Assembly: GCA_022495995.1 (NCBI GenBank)
Contig: JAFEMH010000988.1
Coordinates: 340,001 to 404,000 of the forward strand
Direction of reading: 5' to 3'
Length of the DNA: 64,000 nucleotides
Source of the DNA: Adenophora triphylla var. japonica
Lineage: Eukaryota > Streptophyta > Magnoliopsida > Asterales > Campanulaceae
The position numbers and the translations under genes are program-made. The notes under the pieces were generated by a model. The model saw only the letters and a list, made by a program, of their open reading frames with translations. It was not told the DNA's origin and searched no databases. Each line of letters begins with the position of its first letter. The first letter of the stretch is position 1. Shown here piece after piece: positions 9,121 to 20,225 of this stretch.

Positions 9121-11041
9121 ATCCCCCACATGAAGGAAATTGATGACAAGTTTGGTGATAAAGTCCGGCAGACGAAAACTTGCATACGATAGGTGTGGGA
9201 ATGCCTATTAAACCTTCGCTCGTTCAAGCATATTTACTCTACTCGCAAGTCGGTAGACGCGATGTCCTTGAACCGTTATGCTTTTTGTGTAGCCGATCAT
9301 ATACTTGACACAAGTAACGTCCTAACATAGTTCAATTCTCATAGCTATGTTCATTCATGGCCCTGAACATTTTGCCTGATTCTGTGAGAGGGTCTAAGAA
9401 TTGAGCCTCCCACAATTCTCCTCGAAGCGGCCCCACTTCTCTCTCACATAGGTGATTTCTTAAAGGTAACCCGTATTACCCCACTCAAATTTTCGATGCG
9501 TAAGAATCATTAAAATCCATAAGCTTATCCTTGTCCTTTCGGAATGTCACTAACAGGAATGGACTTGGGGTTGGTTCCCCCACAGTGACGCTGCAAGTCT
9601 TTTAACAGTTAGGTTGTCCCATTGAATCTAGTTCTTGGGATCTCCAGTCATCTAGATTGGGTTTTCCGCTGTGTTTAACTTTTAAGAGGCTTACGTCTCA
9701 TTCCCCTCATCGAACTTTAAACTAACTCTCTATTTAACCCTTTGGTTAACGGATCCGTTTATCATTTGACTTCACATTGTCAAATTAGTTGAGAGTAGTT
9801 GTTTAATGGTATTATGTCTTAGACATAAATGTCTAGACTACCATTACACACATTGATATATGTCATGTCAATCATAAATTGACTTTAGCAATATAACATC
9901 TTGCTAACACAAGCTTTATCCATGGGACAAGTGTTAACACATATTCATTCTAGTGATTTTATATTGATCCTATCAAATTTATCAAGAATATCCGTCTAAT
10001 GCCTTGTTTAACAACGAGTCCATTAGTTTTCCTTGAATTTGAATCAAATGATCAAATTTACTATAATTTTTCTTAGTTTAACATTACTTTTGGATTTATT
10101 TAATAAAGTGACGTTGTCACCATTTTTACTTAAATCCACGCAATCAAACTTTTGATGTCATTATCTTTGTACTTGTTTCAAGTCATCCAATGACTTTACA
10201 AACTAGCAAATTTCTTTCTACTTTTCATTTCTTGAACCGTTTCACCACTTTGATCTATTTCCTTCAAAGTATCATTTGTTCATTTTCATGAATGAATTTG
10301 ACATCAATATTTGATTTACATTGACTTCATCTTCCATTGATTATTATATATATTCAAACTTATTGAATCATACATAATAAATCAAAATACACAATTATTA
10401 TGAACATTACTTTTGAAACATAATCCACCATTTAGTTACCAATTTCAATTTCTTTGGACTTTCTACTTTGCGAAACACCCCCACATTAACAAGTGTACGT
10501 AGACCTACGTTTCCATACTCCATATGGACATTTCATTGTTTTCTTGGGGTTACCTTTCCGAAGGTAGTTATTTTCCAAAGTAGACTCACCCCCACATTTC
10601 CGGGTAGTCCTGAAATTAACCATAATGTCATCATTCATTATTAACACCATTTAATCGTGGTGTACATGGTGGATACTTTGTTTTCTTGCTCATACACAAC
10701 CAACCCCTCGAGTTGTTCTATGTAAATTTCCTCTTCTAAATCTCTATTTAGAAAGGCTATTTACATCCGTTTGATGTATTTTAAATATTGCTAGGCGGCA
10801 ATTACAAATACAACTTATTTATGTTATTCTCGTGATGGAGAATAAGCATCAAAGTAGTCAACACTTTTCTTTTACTTGAAACATTTCGTTACGATTCTAG
10901 TCTATTTTTAATTGTTCCATCGACCTTCATTTCAATTTTGAAATTCACTTATATTCTAGTGGTTTGCTATCCGGAGATAAATTCACTAGTTTTCAAGTGC
11001 AATTTTACAAGATGGAATCAATTTTTACTTTTAATGACCTC
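9121..11041 (-). pseudogene. Decayed copia A pol (3' half)
   Basis: On the minus strand a polypurine tract (9121-9133, GTGGGGGAT before the LTR) is followed upstream by degraded copia motifs. Around 9715-9760 there is a match to the RNase H DPFTKG region of the better-preserved copia E at 56750. Around 10470-10500 there is the conserved KCGGVW-like integrase/RT linker, and at about 10710-10770 the reverse-transcriptase block equivalent to [14 protein letters not shown]. Many frameshifts leave no long frame. Spacing between the blocks is shorter than in copia E, so deletions have occurred. Confidence 0.65.
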
Positions 11042-13034
11042 TGAAATTACCCGGGATTTCGCGCGGGCGCGAAACGCGGTTGTCTTTCGCGGAGGGTTGG
11101 TGTCTGAGACCTCGCTTTTCGGGAAGGGAGAGGAGTCGCCACGCGGTTTTTGTATTTTGAGCCCAAACGTTGAAAAACGGCTTTAGTGAAAAGGGTGTCG
11201 TTTTTATTGGTAGCAAAAACTTAGGAAAAGGCTTTGAAAACGGGGGTCATTTTTATTGGTAGCAAAAACGAGTAAAAAGCTATTTTGAGTACCAAAGATT
11301 GTTAGGTTCGGAGGTCATGTTACATTTCGGGAAGAGTATTACGAGATCACCCGAAACGCCTCGTATGACGAGTCTTTCTACCTTTCTCGAAAACGTGTGC
11401 ATGTGTGTGTGTGTTTGCATTTTGAAATGGGGGCTTGAATGACAAGCTTAATCTTGGTTTGAATGTCAAACGTTGATTAGGTGACTTTGTTTGAAAAGAC
11501 GAGCGTTTGAATGACAAACGTCGATTTTGAAGTTTTAGGAAAAGTGGCGCGAATGCTGATTTTAACTGTTGATCTTAAGTGTCAAACGTTGACTTTTAAG
11601 AAAAGAGCATTTGAATGTCAAACGTCGGATTTTGAGTTTGAAGATGAGCGTTTGGAGGCCAAACGTCATGTCGCGCATTTTGAAAGAGATTTCGAAGGTC
11701 GAACTCCGGTTTTGAACCGGGCATTACATTGTTAACGATTTTACGGGAAAAACGTATTAAATGATATGCAATCAACGAATCGGGTTGCGACTTGGACTTT
11801 GAAAAGTAAATACTATCACGATCCAAACGGGTCGGACTTTGTAAATGACAGTATTTAAAGTGCGGTATCAACGGAATCAAACGATCCGGAATTGGAAAGT
11901 ACGATCGACGAGCCAAAACGACTCGGAGTTGTAAATGACAATCGACGAGCCAAATGACTCGGAATGTTAAATTTGCGTAAAAGTAAATGACGTTCGACGG
12001 ATCAAACGGTCCGGAATTGTAAATGACAGAAATTTAAATGACGATCAACGGATCGATCGATCCGGAATTGTAAATGACATAAATTTAAACGGAACGGGGC
12101 CGGAACGCCGTTTTAACCCGAGATTACTTCTCTTACGGGAAGAGAAGAGGATCTAGGGGCTAAAACGTATCGGACCCCGTTAGACGGAGGCGTCTACATT
12201 TCAACGATGTTCGTCCGAAACGGTTGTAGCGACTGGCGCGTAAATATAGGCGGAACGAGAGATTAGAGAGAGGGAGTTGTACCTATGGCTAGGGTCGACT
12301 CCTTTGGCTCGGGGGGTGTATACGGGATACGGAAAGTGATTTGGAACGGTGTTTCAGAGTGGTGAGGGGCATATTTGATCGAAATACGAAGGTTTGATGC
12401 GAATCGAGACAAAACGGGAGCTCGGGAAGGGGTGAAACTGGTTTGGACCGTGGCTTGGGGTGAAAATGGAGAGTAAATTTGTTGTTATAAATGGCTTTGA
12501 CAGCCCTTCCATTTATAGGTGAAATTTCAGCATGAGTCCGGTCGGACTTAGCTTGAAATTTAGGGGGTTTTGTGAAACTTTGGAAATTGGAGGGACTTGC
12601 TGGCAATTTCTGAGAGTCTGCAAAGGAGTCCGACCGGACTTGGACTGCATACCAGGGGTATTTTAGTCTTTTCTCCTTGATTTTTGATTGAAAGGTGACT
12701 AGAGGGAGGTGACATGCGTGCCAAGTGTCCCATGACTCACCATCCTTGTGGGAGTTCGCGCCCGGGTCCCGGTTTTATCCGTTTTTTAAAATAATAGTCT
12801 GAAAATATCCGAAATGCTCCCGGAAAGTGCGTTTTTCAGGGAAAGCCATACTTTTACGTGCGACGACGTGTGTTAAGTACGCTTCGATGTTGGGATGCTC
12901 GGGGCAGTCCCGGGACGTCTCGTTGGCTCGGTAATGGGGAACTTAACGGGTTCCGGTTAACCTGGAGCGGGCCAGTTAACGGATTCCGGTTAACTTTCTA
13001 ACGAATTTTGATGATCCGGATTTGGGTACTTACA
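11042..13034 (-). repeat. 3' LTR of element B
   Basis: A 1993-bp direct match to 34191-36189. It contains, read on the minus strand, two palindromic motifs (12627-12640 and 12535-12548) upstream of a TATA box (12511-12517), then a CA microsatellite near 11400, a CTCGT...ACGAG hairpin (11360-11372) and a GGCGACTCC block near the end. Short repeats built on CGTTTGAATGTCAAACG occur at 11460-11660. Confidence 0.92.
12511..12517 (-). promoter_or_regulatory. TATA box in the 3' LTR of B
   Basis: On the minus strand CCTATAAATGGAAG lies in an otherwise GC-richer stretch, at the same place as ATTTATA 35659-35665 in the other LTR. Palindromes AGTCCGNNCGGACT are just upstream, and the hairpin and CA run are downstream, as in the promoters of related LTRs in this window. 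Confidence 0.65.
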
Positions 13035-13048
13035 GTTAGCCCCCCAGT
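13035..13048 (-). other. Polypurine tract of element B
   Basis: On the minus strand CACTGGGGGGCTAAC directly precedes the LTR start TGTAAGTACCC. Its position next to the left LTR fixes the minus orientation of element B. Confidence 0.75.
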
Positions 13049-13343
13049 GACGTCTCTTCCGAAGGAAGTGGGGTCGTTGAAAAAAGATAAGGATCCAAAT
13101 CGGGATGCCTTACTTTGAAAGACCTGGGTGGTCAGCTGGCTGGACCCTTAGCGAAAGGATTCCTACGTATCCCGAGCGGGAATCAAGCCGATCGTAGTTC
13201 GTAGGTGCAAGGGCCGCGCGTGGGGACCTTGACCTGAGCGAGACTGTTGGGAGGCGTCTAAACCTGAATGAGACCATTGCAAGGTACCTGTACCTGAATT
13301 GAGACTATTGTGAGGCGTCTAAACCTGGGATTTCTGAAAACTT

Positions 13344-13500
13344 CGAGGGCGTGTGGTGCCTCAAACCGGAGTTACTGGATCATACGAGGGCGTGTGGCGC
13401 CTCAAACCGGAGCTGCTGAATCATACGAGGGCGTGTGGCACCTCAAACCGGAGCTGCTGAATCATACGAGGGTGTGTGGCGCCTCAAACCGGAGTGAACG
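13344..13500. repeat. 41-bp tandem repeat (about 4 units)
   Basis: Units of the form CATACGAGGGCGTGTGGCGC followed by CTCAAACCGGAGCTGCTGAAT repeat about four times with few differences. They lie in the 3' untranslated part of element B, about 300 bp inside the 3' LTR. Confidence 0.85.
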
Positions 13501-13810
13501 AGTATACGTTTATCCTGAGACGAATCAGGCATTCGTGCCTTGGGTGCTGGACTTACGATGACGGCCAGGTTTATCCTGCTGGGGATAGGGTGGCAATGAT
13601 GGGAACAGTTGTGTTAAACTGGCGTTATTAACAACTCTGAAGGATCTACGTTTCTTCTTTAGAATCCTGCTGGGGGTGAGCGTTCGGGCTTACCTTGATG
13701 GCCGAAGAGGGATTGTTGTGCGGGCTTACCTTGATGGTCGCTGAGGTGGGACGATCGGGCTTATGACTGGCGTCCGGGGAGGTGAACGATGGTGAAAACC
13801 ACTAGAAATT

Positions 13811-14150
13811 TTAACGTCGGGAGACAGAATTGTAACTGGAATGTCCGGAGACATGATTGAGCGTTTGAATGTCAAACGTCAACTTGGGATTGAATTTAAC
13901 GTCTGGAGACGAGATTGTAACTGGAATGTCCGGAGACATGATTGAGCGTTTGAATGTCAAACGTCAACTGGGGTTTGAATTTAACGTCTGGAGACGAGAT
14001 TGTAACTGGAATGTTCGGAGACATGATTGAGCGTTTGAATGTCAAACGTCAACTGAGGATTGAATTTAACGTCTGGAGACGAAATTGTAACTGGAATGTC
14101 CGGAGACATGATTGAGCGTTTGAATGTCAAATGTCAACTGAGGATTGAAT
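13811..14150. repeat. 85-bp tandem repeat (4 units)
   Basis: Each unit combines TTTAACGTCTGGAGACGAGA, AACTGGAATGTCCGGAGACA and the hairpin-forming CGTTTGAATGTCAAACG. The last motif is the same one repeated inside the LTR of B (for example 11632 and 34757), which ties this array to the element. It runs straight into the 42-bp array. Confidence 0.85.
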
Positions 14151-14915
14151 TTAACGTCTGGAGACGGGCGTTAGTGAAAACTAACTGGGAATTTAACGTC
14201 TGGAGATGAGCATTAGTGAAAACTAACTGAGAATTTAACGTCTGGAGACGAGCGTTAGTGAAAACTAACTGGGAATTTAACGTCTGGAGACGAGCGTTAG
14301 TGAAAACTAACTGGGAATTTAACGTCTGGAGACGAGCGTTAGTGAGAACTAGCTGGGAATTTAACGTGCGGAGACGGGCGTTAGTGAAGACTAAGCTGGG
14401 AATTTAACGTGCGGAGACGGGCGTTAGTGAAAACTAGCTGGGAATTTAACGTGCGGAGACGAGCGTTAGTGAAAAATAGCTGGGAATTTAACGTCTGGAG
14501 ACGAAACGTTAGTGAAAACTAACTGGGAATTTAACGTCTGGAGACGGGGGTTAGTGAAAACTAACTGAGAATTTAACGTCTGGAGACGAGCGTTAGTGAA
14601 AACTAACTGAGAATTTAACGTCTGGAGACGAGCGTTAGTGAAGACTAATTGGGAATTTAACATCTAGAGACGGGCGTTAGTGAAAACTAACTAGGAATTT
14701 AACATCTGGAGACGAGCGTTAGTGAAAACTAACTGGGAATTTAACGTCTGGAGACGAAACGTTAGCGAAAACTAACTGGGAATTTAACGTCTGGAGATGG
14801 GCATTAGTGAAAACTAACTGGGAATTTAACGTCTGGAGACGAGCGTTAGTGAAAACTAACTGAGAATTTAACGTCTGGAGATGAGCGTTAGTGAAAACTA
14901 ACTGGGGATTTATCC
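14148..14915. repeat. 42-bp tandem repeat (about 18 units) in the 3' region of B
   Basis: The unit is GGGAATTTAACGTCTGGAGA followed by CGAGCGTTAGTGAAAACTAACT. Each unit contains two small inverted repeats, CGTCT-GG-AGACG and GTTAGT-GAAA-ACTAAC. It is an uninterrupted head-to-tail array without spacers. Ogre/Tat elements are known for hypervariable tandem arrays in this position. Confidence 0.92.
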
Positions 14916-15984
14916 TCGGGGGATGGGGTGTTAGAAATGTCTAACTGTGGGGAAATTTTACACTTTTGGGGGCCAAAAGGGGTAAAATTGAAACTGCGAA
15001 AAGCTGAGGGGCCAAAGTGGCAAGGAATCTTTCTGGTGCAGCAAGAGTCCGACCGGACTTGGACTGAGTTTGACCAGGTTGTTATCAGCGCCGAGGCAGA
15101 AGCTGAAATGGCCTTTTTCTTTCATTATTTCCGACGAGGAAGAGAGAAAGGAGGAGAGAAAAATCATCCCAAATTGTAAGGTTTGCTCAAATTTGTGAAG
15201 GAAAATTGCCATGGAAGGTGATTGGGAACCAATGGCTCGTCATGGAAGGACCGATGATGAAAAAACGCGGTTGGTTCGGACCATTCGAACCAATATTCAT
15301 CCATTGAATCCGGCGGAGTTCTACCCAGCTAGGGAGAACCACAATTCCAAAGGAGGGATCGAGAGACAGGTACACTTCCCTCAAATTCCATTAATTTTAA
15401 GAATGTGCATTCTTTAAATGTTAGAAATTTGACTAGGAATGAGTTAGGGATTTTGGTGCCCGGATTGGGGCTTTTGACTTTGCTATGAACCTTTGTCGAA
15501 ATTGACTAGGATGTAGTTCAATTGACACTATGGGTAGATGACATAAAAATTTTGGTTGCAAAATTCCATGTCTAGATGCATTTTCCAAAATTAAAGTAGC
15601 TTTAATTCGGGACGGAGTAAATTTTCGAAATGTTCGAAAGGATTTGAAAGCTTCGGTTTAGACGGAGTTTTCGAAGGGTTTTGAAAGTTTCGGATTCGAC
15701 GGAGTTTTCGAAATTTTTTGAAAGTTCCAGATTCGACGGAGTTTTCGAAATGCTATGAAAGTTCCGGATTCGACGGAGTTTTCGAAATGCTTTGAAAGTT
15801 CTGGATTCGACGGAGTTTTCGAAGGGTTTTGAAAGTTTCGGATTCGACGGAGTTTTCGAAGGGATGGAAATATTTTAGGAAATGAATGAGAACTGTATCT
15901 GCATTGCATTCTTTTGACATGCGTTCGTGCACTCTTTTGATGTCGCTTACGTACTTAACGTATTCCTGTCTTGTTCACCTGCAG
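14916..15984. other. Spacer of element B with a 39-bp array
   Basis: No gene is supported. A palindrome AGTCCGACCGGACT, the same as in the LTR promoter, occurs at 15046-15059. Between about 15604 and 15870 a unit of about 39 bp (GACGGAGTTTTCGAAGGGTT, then TTGAAAGTTTCGGATTC) repeats about six times. The stretch from 15870 to 15984 may be an intron or leader of the plant-mobile-domain-like gene that follows, since TTCACCTGCAG is a good splice acceptor. Confidence 0.65.
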
Positions 15985-17267
15985 GGGCGAGGGACGGTTG
16001 ATGTTCGCAACCAGAAGAGTCGGGGAGCCTTTGAGGCAGTGATAGCGCTGTGGGAGGTATTCCCGGACGAGGCTCGAGACAGAGAGAGGAGTCCACGACA
16101 GCTGGTGCTTGACTCCGGATTGGCTGGGTTTATCAGTGCGGTAGCTGCGATAGCTGCGACGCAGAGGGCCAGGTCCATGTACGTAGCTACGGCGAGTGCG
16201 GTGGGATACGACCCACACTTTTCATTTCAGATGGGGGGAGGCGACGGTGACTCCCACTGACTTTGCCGCTATCACTGGGTTGCCGATCTATGGCAACGCG
16301 CTGGTGTGGGTGGAAGGTTATACCTTGAGGCAGTTGTCGGAGCTGCTGGGTTTCGATATTACCGATGCCAGGGGCTTAGGTATCCGGTACAGGCCGATGG
16401 AGAGGCATCTGCAGACGGGTATTGCTGATTATAGGGAGGGGTCCCCGAGGATAACCGTTGAGCGTCTGGCTCGAGGGTTCCTATGGTTCGCGTTGTCAGC
16501 GACTCTATTCCCGACTTCTGATACGTCCTGTCACTTCCCTCTGCTCGGGTTGCTGACAGATCTGGATGCCGTGAGGGGGTATGCATGGGGGGAGGCTGGA
16601 CTGGCCGAGCTCTATCACGCCATGGACAGGTTCTCGCGGGGAGAGGAGAACTCCTTGAGCTGTTTCTCGTTTGCTTTGGATGTAAGTTCACGTCTTTTTC
16701 TCTTCCTTGTCTCGTTTATGTACTCGTATGTATCTGCTCTGTAGCTGACATAACTTTCCATTTGCTTGACAGGTCTGGTGCTATGAGGTGTTCAGTCCGC
16801 AGCAGTGGGATGTTAGGGAGGCATACCGATCCCTGTTCCCCGCCATGCTGTCTTGGCAGACGAGGGCGAAGAAGGCGGTGTCGTCGAGAGTAGGTACTCG
16901 GCTGTCATACGAGAAGGTGTCTCTGGCCCTGAGCCGGGAGTTCTCCGAGCGGATCCAGCTGACCTGGTGGAGTCAGTTCCACATGGGCGTGGTTCAGGTT
17001 GCTAGTGAGGTTACTCGGCGGCGGAAGCTCTTGGTGGGACTTCACTGCGATGCGATGTATCTGGGGGAGAGGGTGACCCGTCAGCATGGCCCGGGGTCCC
17101 TTCCGATGGTGCCGGTAGATCCACCTCTGCACATGCAGCATCCTCTGTCGATGCCGATGGAGGAGTTGGAGAGGTATAGACAGGGTGTGTTCTATACCGA
17201 GTACGTCATAGCGGGAGCCGACTACGACACTTTTTTGAGGATGAGGCTGAGGAGCCCGCAGGTGTAG
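15985..17267 (+). pseudogene. Plant-mobile-domain (PMD)-like gene, antisense in element B
   Basis: The gene runs opposite to gag-pol. The first exon starts after an AG acceptor at 15984 (AFEAVIALWEVFPDEARD, then a LVLDSGLAGFISAVAAI segment). A frame change near 16195 leads to VRWDTTHTFHFRWGEATVTP then TDFAAITGLPIYG, the core block of plant mobile domain (PF10536, MAIN/MAIL1-like) proteins. A GTAAGT...GACAG intron at 16685-16772 joins FALD to VWCYEVFSPQ in phase 0. The next exon runs to a TAG at about 17265. One frameshift and the lack of a clear start make the copy inactive. PMD proteins act in nuclear silencing, and related domains are carried by plant transposons. Confidence 0.75.
16685..16772 (+). 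other. Probable intron in the PMD-like gene
   Basis: The donor is GAT|GTAAGTTC and the acceptor GCTTGACAG|GTCTGG. Removing 88 bp joins two open frames that together resemble the PMD family. Plus-strand splice sites mean the gene was transcribed antisense to the retrotransposon, because an intron in the sense RNA would not survive reverse transcription unspliced. Confidence 0.65.
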
Positions 17268-17350
17268 CACAGGGAGGGCGAGGGCCCTGGATATCCCTGA
17301 TATCTCCCGCTCCCACGCGCTAGGTTGGCGTACAAGGGGTTGGACGGTTC

Positions 17351-19112
17351 TGTAAGTGCTCCAATTTGAGCTTGTTAGAATTTTCGTTAGAAAATTAACG
17401 AAAGTTATAACATTCCTAACAATTCCTAACATTCCTAACATTTCTAACCAAGTAAGGGTAGATTAGGGATTGCCAAAAAAAGATAAACCAAGGAAAGGAA
17501 TCAAAAAAGCAAAAGAAATAGTCAAAAAACCAAAAATAGAAACTGCTGGAACAAAAACTGGCTGTTAATTTGATTTTTTTTGAAAAATATTCCTTGTGTC
17601 CAAAGCCTGAAGCTGTAATTAATGAACAGTGCACGCTGACAAACCCATCCACGCGGACATCTTTGCATTTTCAGAGGGCTATAAATTGAGCCCTCCAGTC
17701 TCAAAAGAGGAGAGAAAGAAGAACACAATTCACAGTTGCACCTTGGCGAAAATACTTGAGAAAATAGTGAGAATTCCCTTGAATTGTCACTCTTTTCTCT
17801 TGATTATCTTCCCAAATCTCACTCACTCACTATCATATTCAAAGCCTCAAACACTCTTACATTCAAGCCAAAGCTCCAAAACATAAAGAAGATAGGTATA
17901 ACCTCCCTCTTCTTACCCTAAATCTCTCATCCATGCATGCATTTTCAAGCTACAAAATGTAGTTCATTCATCTTCTTGTCTTAGATCCAAGAAGATCACC
18001 ATGGAAGTTCATCTCCATGGATGATCTTCTACAAGGATCAACATTATTTTCAAAGTGTTCTTACTTTCTTCCAAAGAAAACACATTTTCAAAACCCTAAA
18101 AATCATTTTCATACATCAAATCTCATTTTCAAAGGATAAAATTCCCCTTCCCAAGCAAATGAAATGCTTAGTCCTAATGTACCCCAAGGATGGTTTGATA
18201 TAGTTGATTCACCACTAAAATTTCAAGTGATCACTAATCAAACCTAGGGAAATGGGGACAAGCATGGATGCCAAACCCCCTTTAAAACCACATTTTCTTT
18301 CTTGAGAAGTTGCTGTCCAGTAGCAATTTTCTAAGACCCCAGTCCATGGTCTAAATTTTTGGACACATATAAACTTGGAATTTGGTGTTTACTACAAAAC
18401 ACTTTTTGTAGAAAACATCCATAGCTTTCCATACATATTTTTACTTTATTTTTTGTATGAGTAAAACTCCCCTTTTCAAATTTTCTTTTGAAGGTCATAT
18501 CACCAGTCTCTGGGAGTCCAGATCTCATATCTGAGATTTCCAGAAGGTTTTGGGTCCTCAAATCTTCTCCGAAATGGAAAATTATTTCACTGAAATCTTA
18601 TTTGAGGTGTCTGGAACAACTTTCATTCTCTGAGTTTTCTCAGATTATGAAGTTTTAAAGCCCTTAAATTTATTTCAAAATCAAGTGTTCACTGTCTTTT
18701 TCATTCTGGCAGAAGTGTTCTTCAACTTCCAAAAATCTTTTGAGTACCAAAACTCAACCCAAAAATCACCCCAAAAATCATGGGATCTGTACAAAGTCTA
18801 ATAAAGAATTCCCAATTTTTATTTTTCTGAGTTTCAACTTATTTTGGCCAAAACACACACACACACACACACACAAATGATTTTCAGCTTGGAAGACTCG
18901 TTTTACGAGGCATTCCGGGTGCACACTAACGTCCTTCCCGGCGTGTAACATGACCTCCGAACCCAAATCTCTAATCTCGGGCATTTTTCAAAGTTTTGGC
19001 CCTTAAAACAAAAATGGCGTGGCGACTCCGTCTTTTTCCGGTTTTATTTGGTTTTCAAAGAAACGCAAAATCGAATTCTCCCGAGAAAAATTTTTGGTGG
19101 CACATCATCACA
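17351..19112 (+). mobile_element. Solo LTR of a related Ogre/Tat-type element
   Basis: The start TGTAAGTGCTCC and AATTTTCGTTAGAAAATTAACG resemble the start of the element-B LTR. The end ...ATCATCACA is followed by GGTTC, which equals the five bases before the start (17346-17350 and 19113-19117). Inside are a TATA box (GCTATAAATTG, about 17678-17688), a CA microsatellite (18852-18874), the hairpin CTCGTTTTACGAG (18897-18909) and the block GTGGCGACTCCG (19019-19030), all in the same order as in the LTRs of B and F. There is no PBS, gag or second LTR, so unequal recombination has removed the interior. Confidence 0.88.
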
Positions 19113-19690
19113 GGTTCGCGCAGGCGACTGGTGATCCCGATCCCGGAGGAGCCGAGACCACGGTAACCACGGTACAGGGTTGACCCCAATACCTCGGTGA
19201 GCACTTTTGATTTTCTGCATTTGATAGTAGCATTCTGCAAATGTTGCATCTGTACTTTTTGCTTGTCTTCTGATGACTTTCCTGGTTCACAGGTGTCTGG
19301 CCGTACGTATAACGAGGCGGTGAGACAGTTGGACGGGTGGGCCAACTACGCTAGGAGGCTCGTGGAGTTCCTGAGGTGCAGTTCCCGGAGGAGCGTGGAT
19401 GTCCGTGAGCGGAGGCCGTCTAGGCCGAGAGGTTCGTCTGCTCCCACGGCTGGTTGAGAGGACTTTGCGCAGGGATTTGGCCAGTTCGCGGGCGGAATGG
19501 CTGGGTTTGGAGCTCATCCTCCTTCACACTCGGGGCATGAGAGGGGAGAGTCTTCGAGTTCGCAGGCGCAGAGGAGGCCTTTCGCGTATTCCCGCCTGGA
19601 GGAATTCGGAGATTGTCTGTTTTCGACAGATCCGGTAGCTGCGGAGCAGTGCGTCGAGTGCTCGGATAATGAGCAGAACTCGGAGTAGTC
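19113..19690 (+). pseudogene. C-terminal part of the antisense PMD-like gene
   Basis: It continues the sequence interrupted by the solo LTR. A probable exon (19113-19197) ends at a donor GTGAGCAC, and an acceptor TTCACAG at 19292 leads to VSGRTYNEAVRQLDGWANYA then RRLVEFLRC and an Arg/Ser-rich tail ending TAG near 19688 in one frame. The link to the upstream exons depends on splicing that cannot be proven here. Stops occur in the alternative frames. Confidence 0.5.
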
Positions 19691-20225
19691 CTGCTTTATT
19701 ATTGCTTTTAGATAAAATGTATGTATTGTCCGGAACAATTTGACTTGGACTGTATTTGAAAAGGCGCCCTTGGGGCGGAACCTGTACTTCGCACATTTAT
19801 TTAGTGACTACCTTCTTTTTATTTTGGCAAATAAGCAAGTAGGTTGATCAAAAATAAATAAAATGAAACATGCATAAAAAATTGAACGGGTCAAAAATTA
19901 TGCCTATATGCACTGATTATTAATTAATTGCACTGTTGCACGAGCCCGGGGCGGAAGGGATGTTGGCTTTGGTTAAATGAAACCAGGTAGCACGCAGATT
20001 CATAAAGGCATGAACAGGGCATTGTTTGGAATTGTTTCCAATTTAGGAGCAGCTGGCTGCAGAGTTGACCAAGTCAACTGCAGAGAGAGTCCGTGGGTGA
20101 GAATGAAATTCCGAGTCTTTTAAATTGCGGTTTCGGCTTTGCAATTCGTGAAGAAAATGCGCATCTGCTTTGATCGGTTAATTTGAATTTCTTTCAAATT
20201 TCTAAGGCTTCCTTCACTTTCTTTC

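Noticed and set aside
9121..11041. Separate host gene in the AT-rich stretch
   Set aside because: Scattered matches to copia RT, RNase H and integrase blocks in the correct order explain it as decayed copia A.
14466..14663. Repetitive minus-strand frame (SQLVFTNARLQTLN units)
   Set aside because: The 42-bp unit is a multiple of three, so it stays open by arithmetic. No evidence of coding.
14148..14915. CRISPR-like array
   Set aside because: The 42-bp units are head to tail without unique spacers, in a plant retrotransposon; it is a simple tandem repeat.
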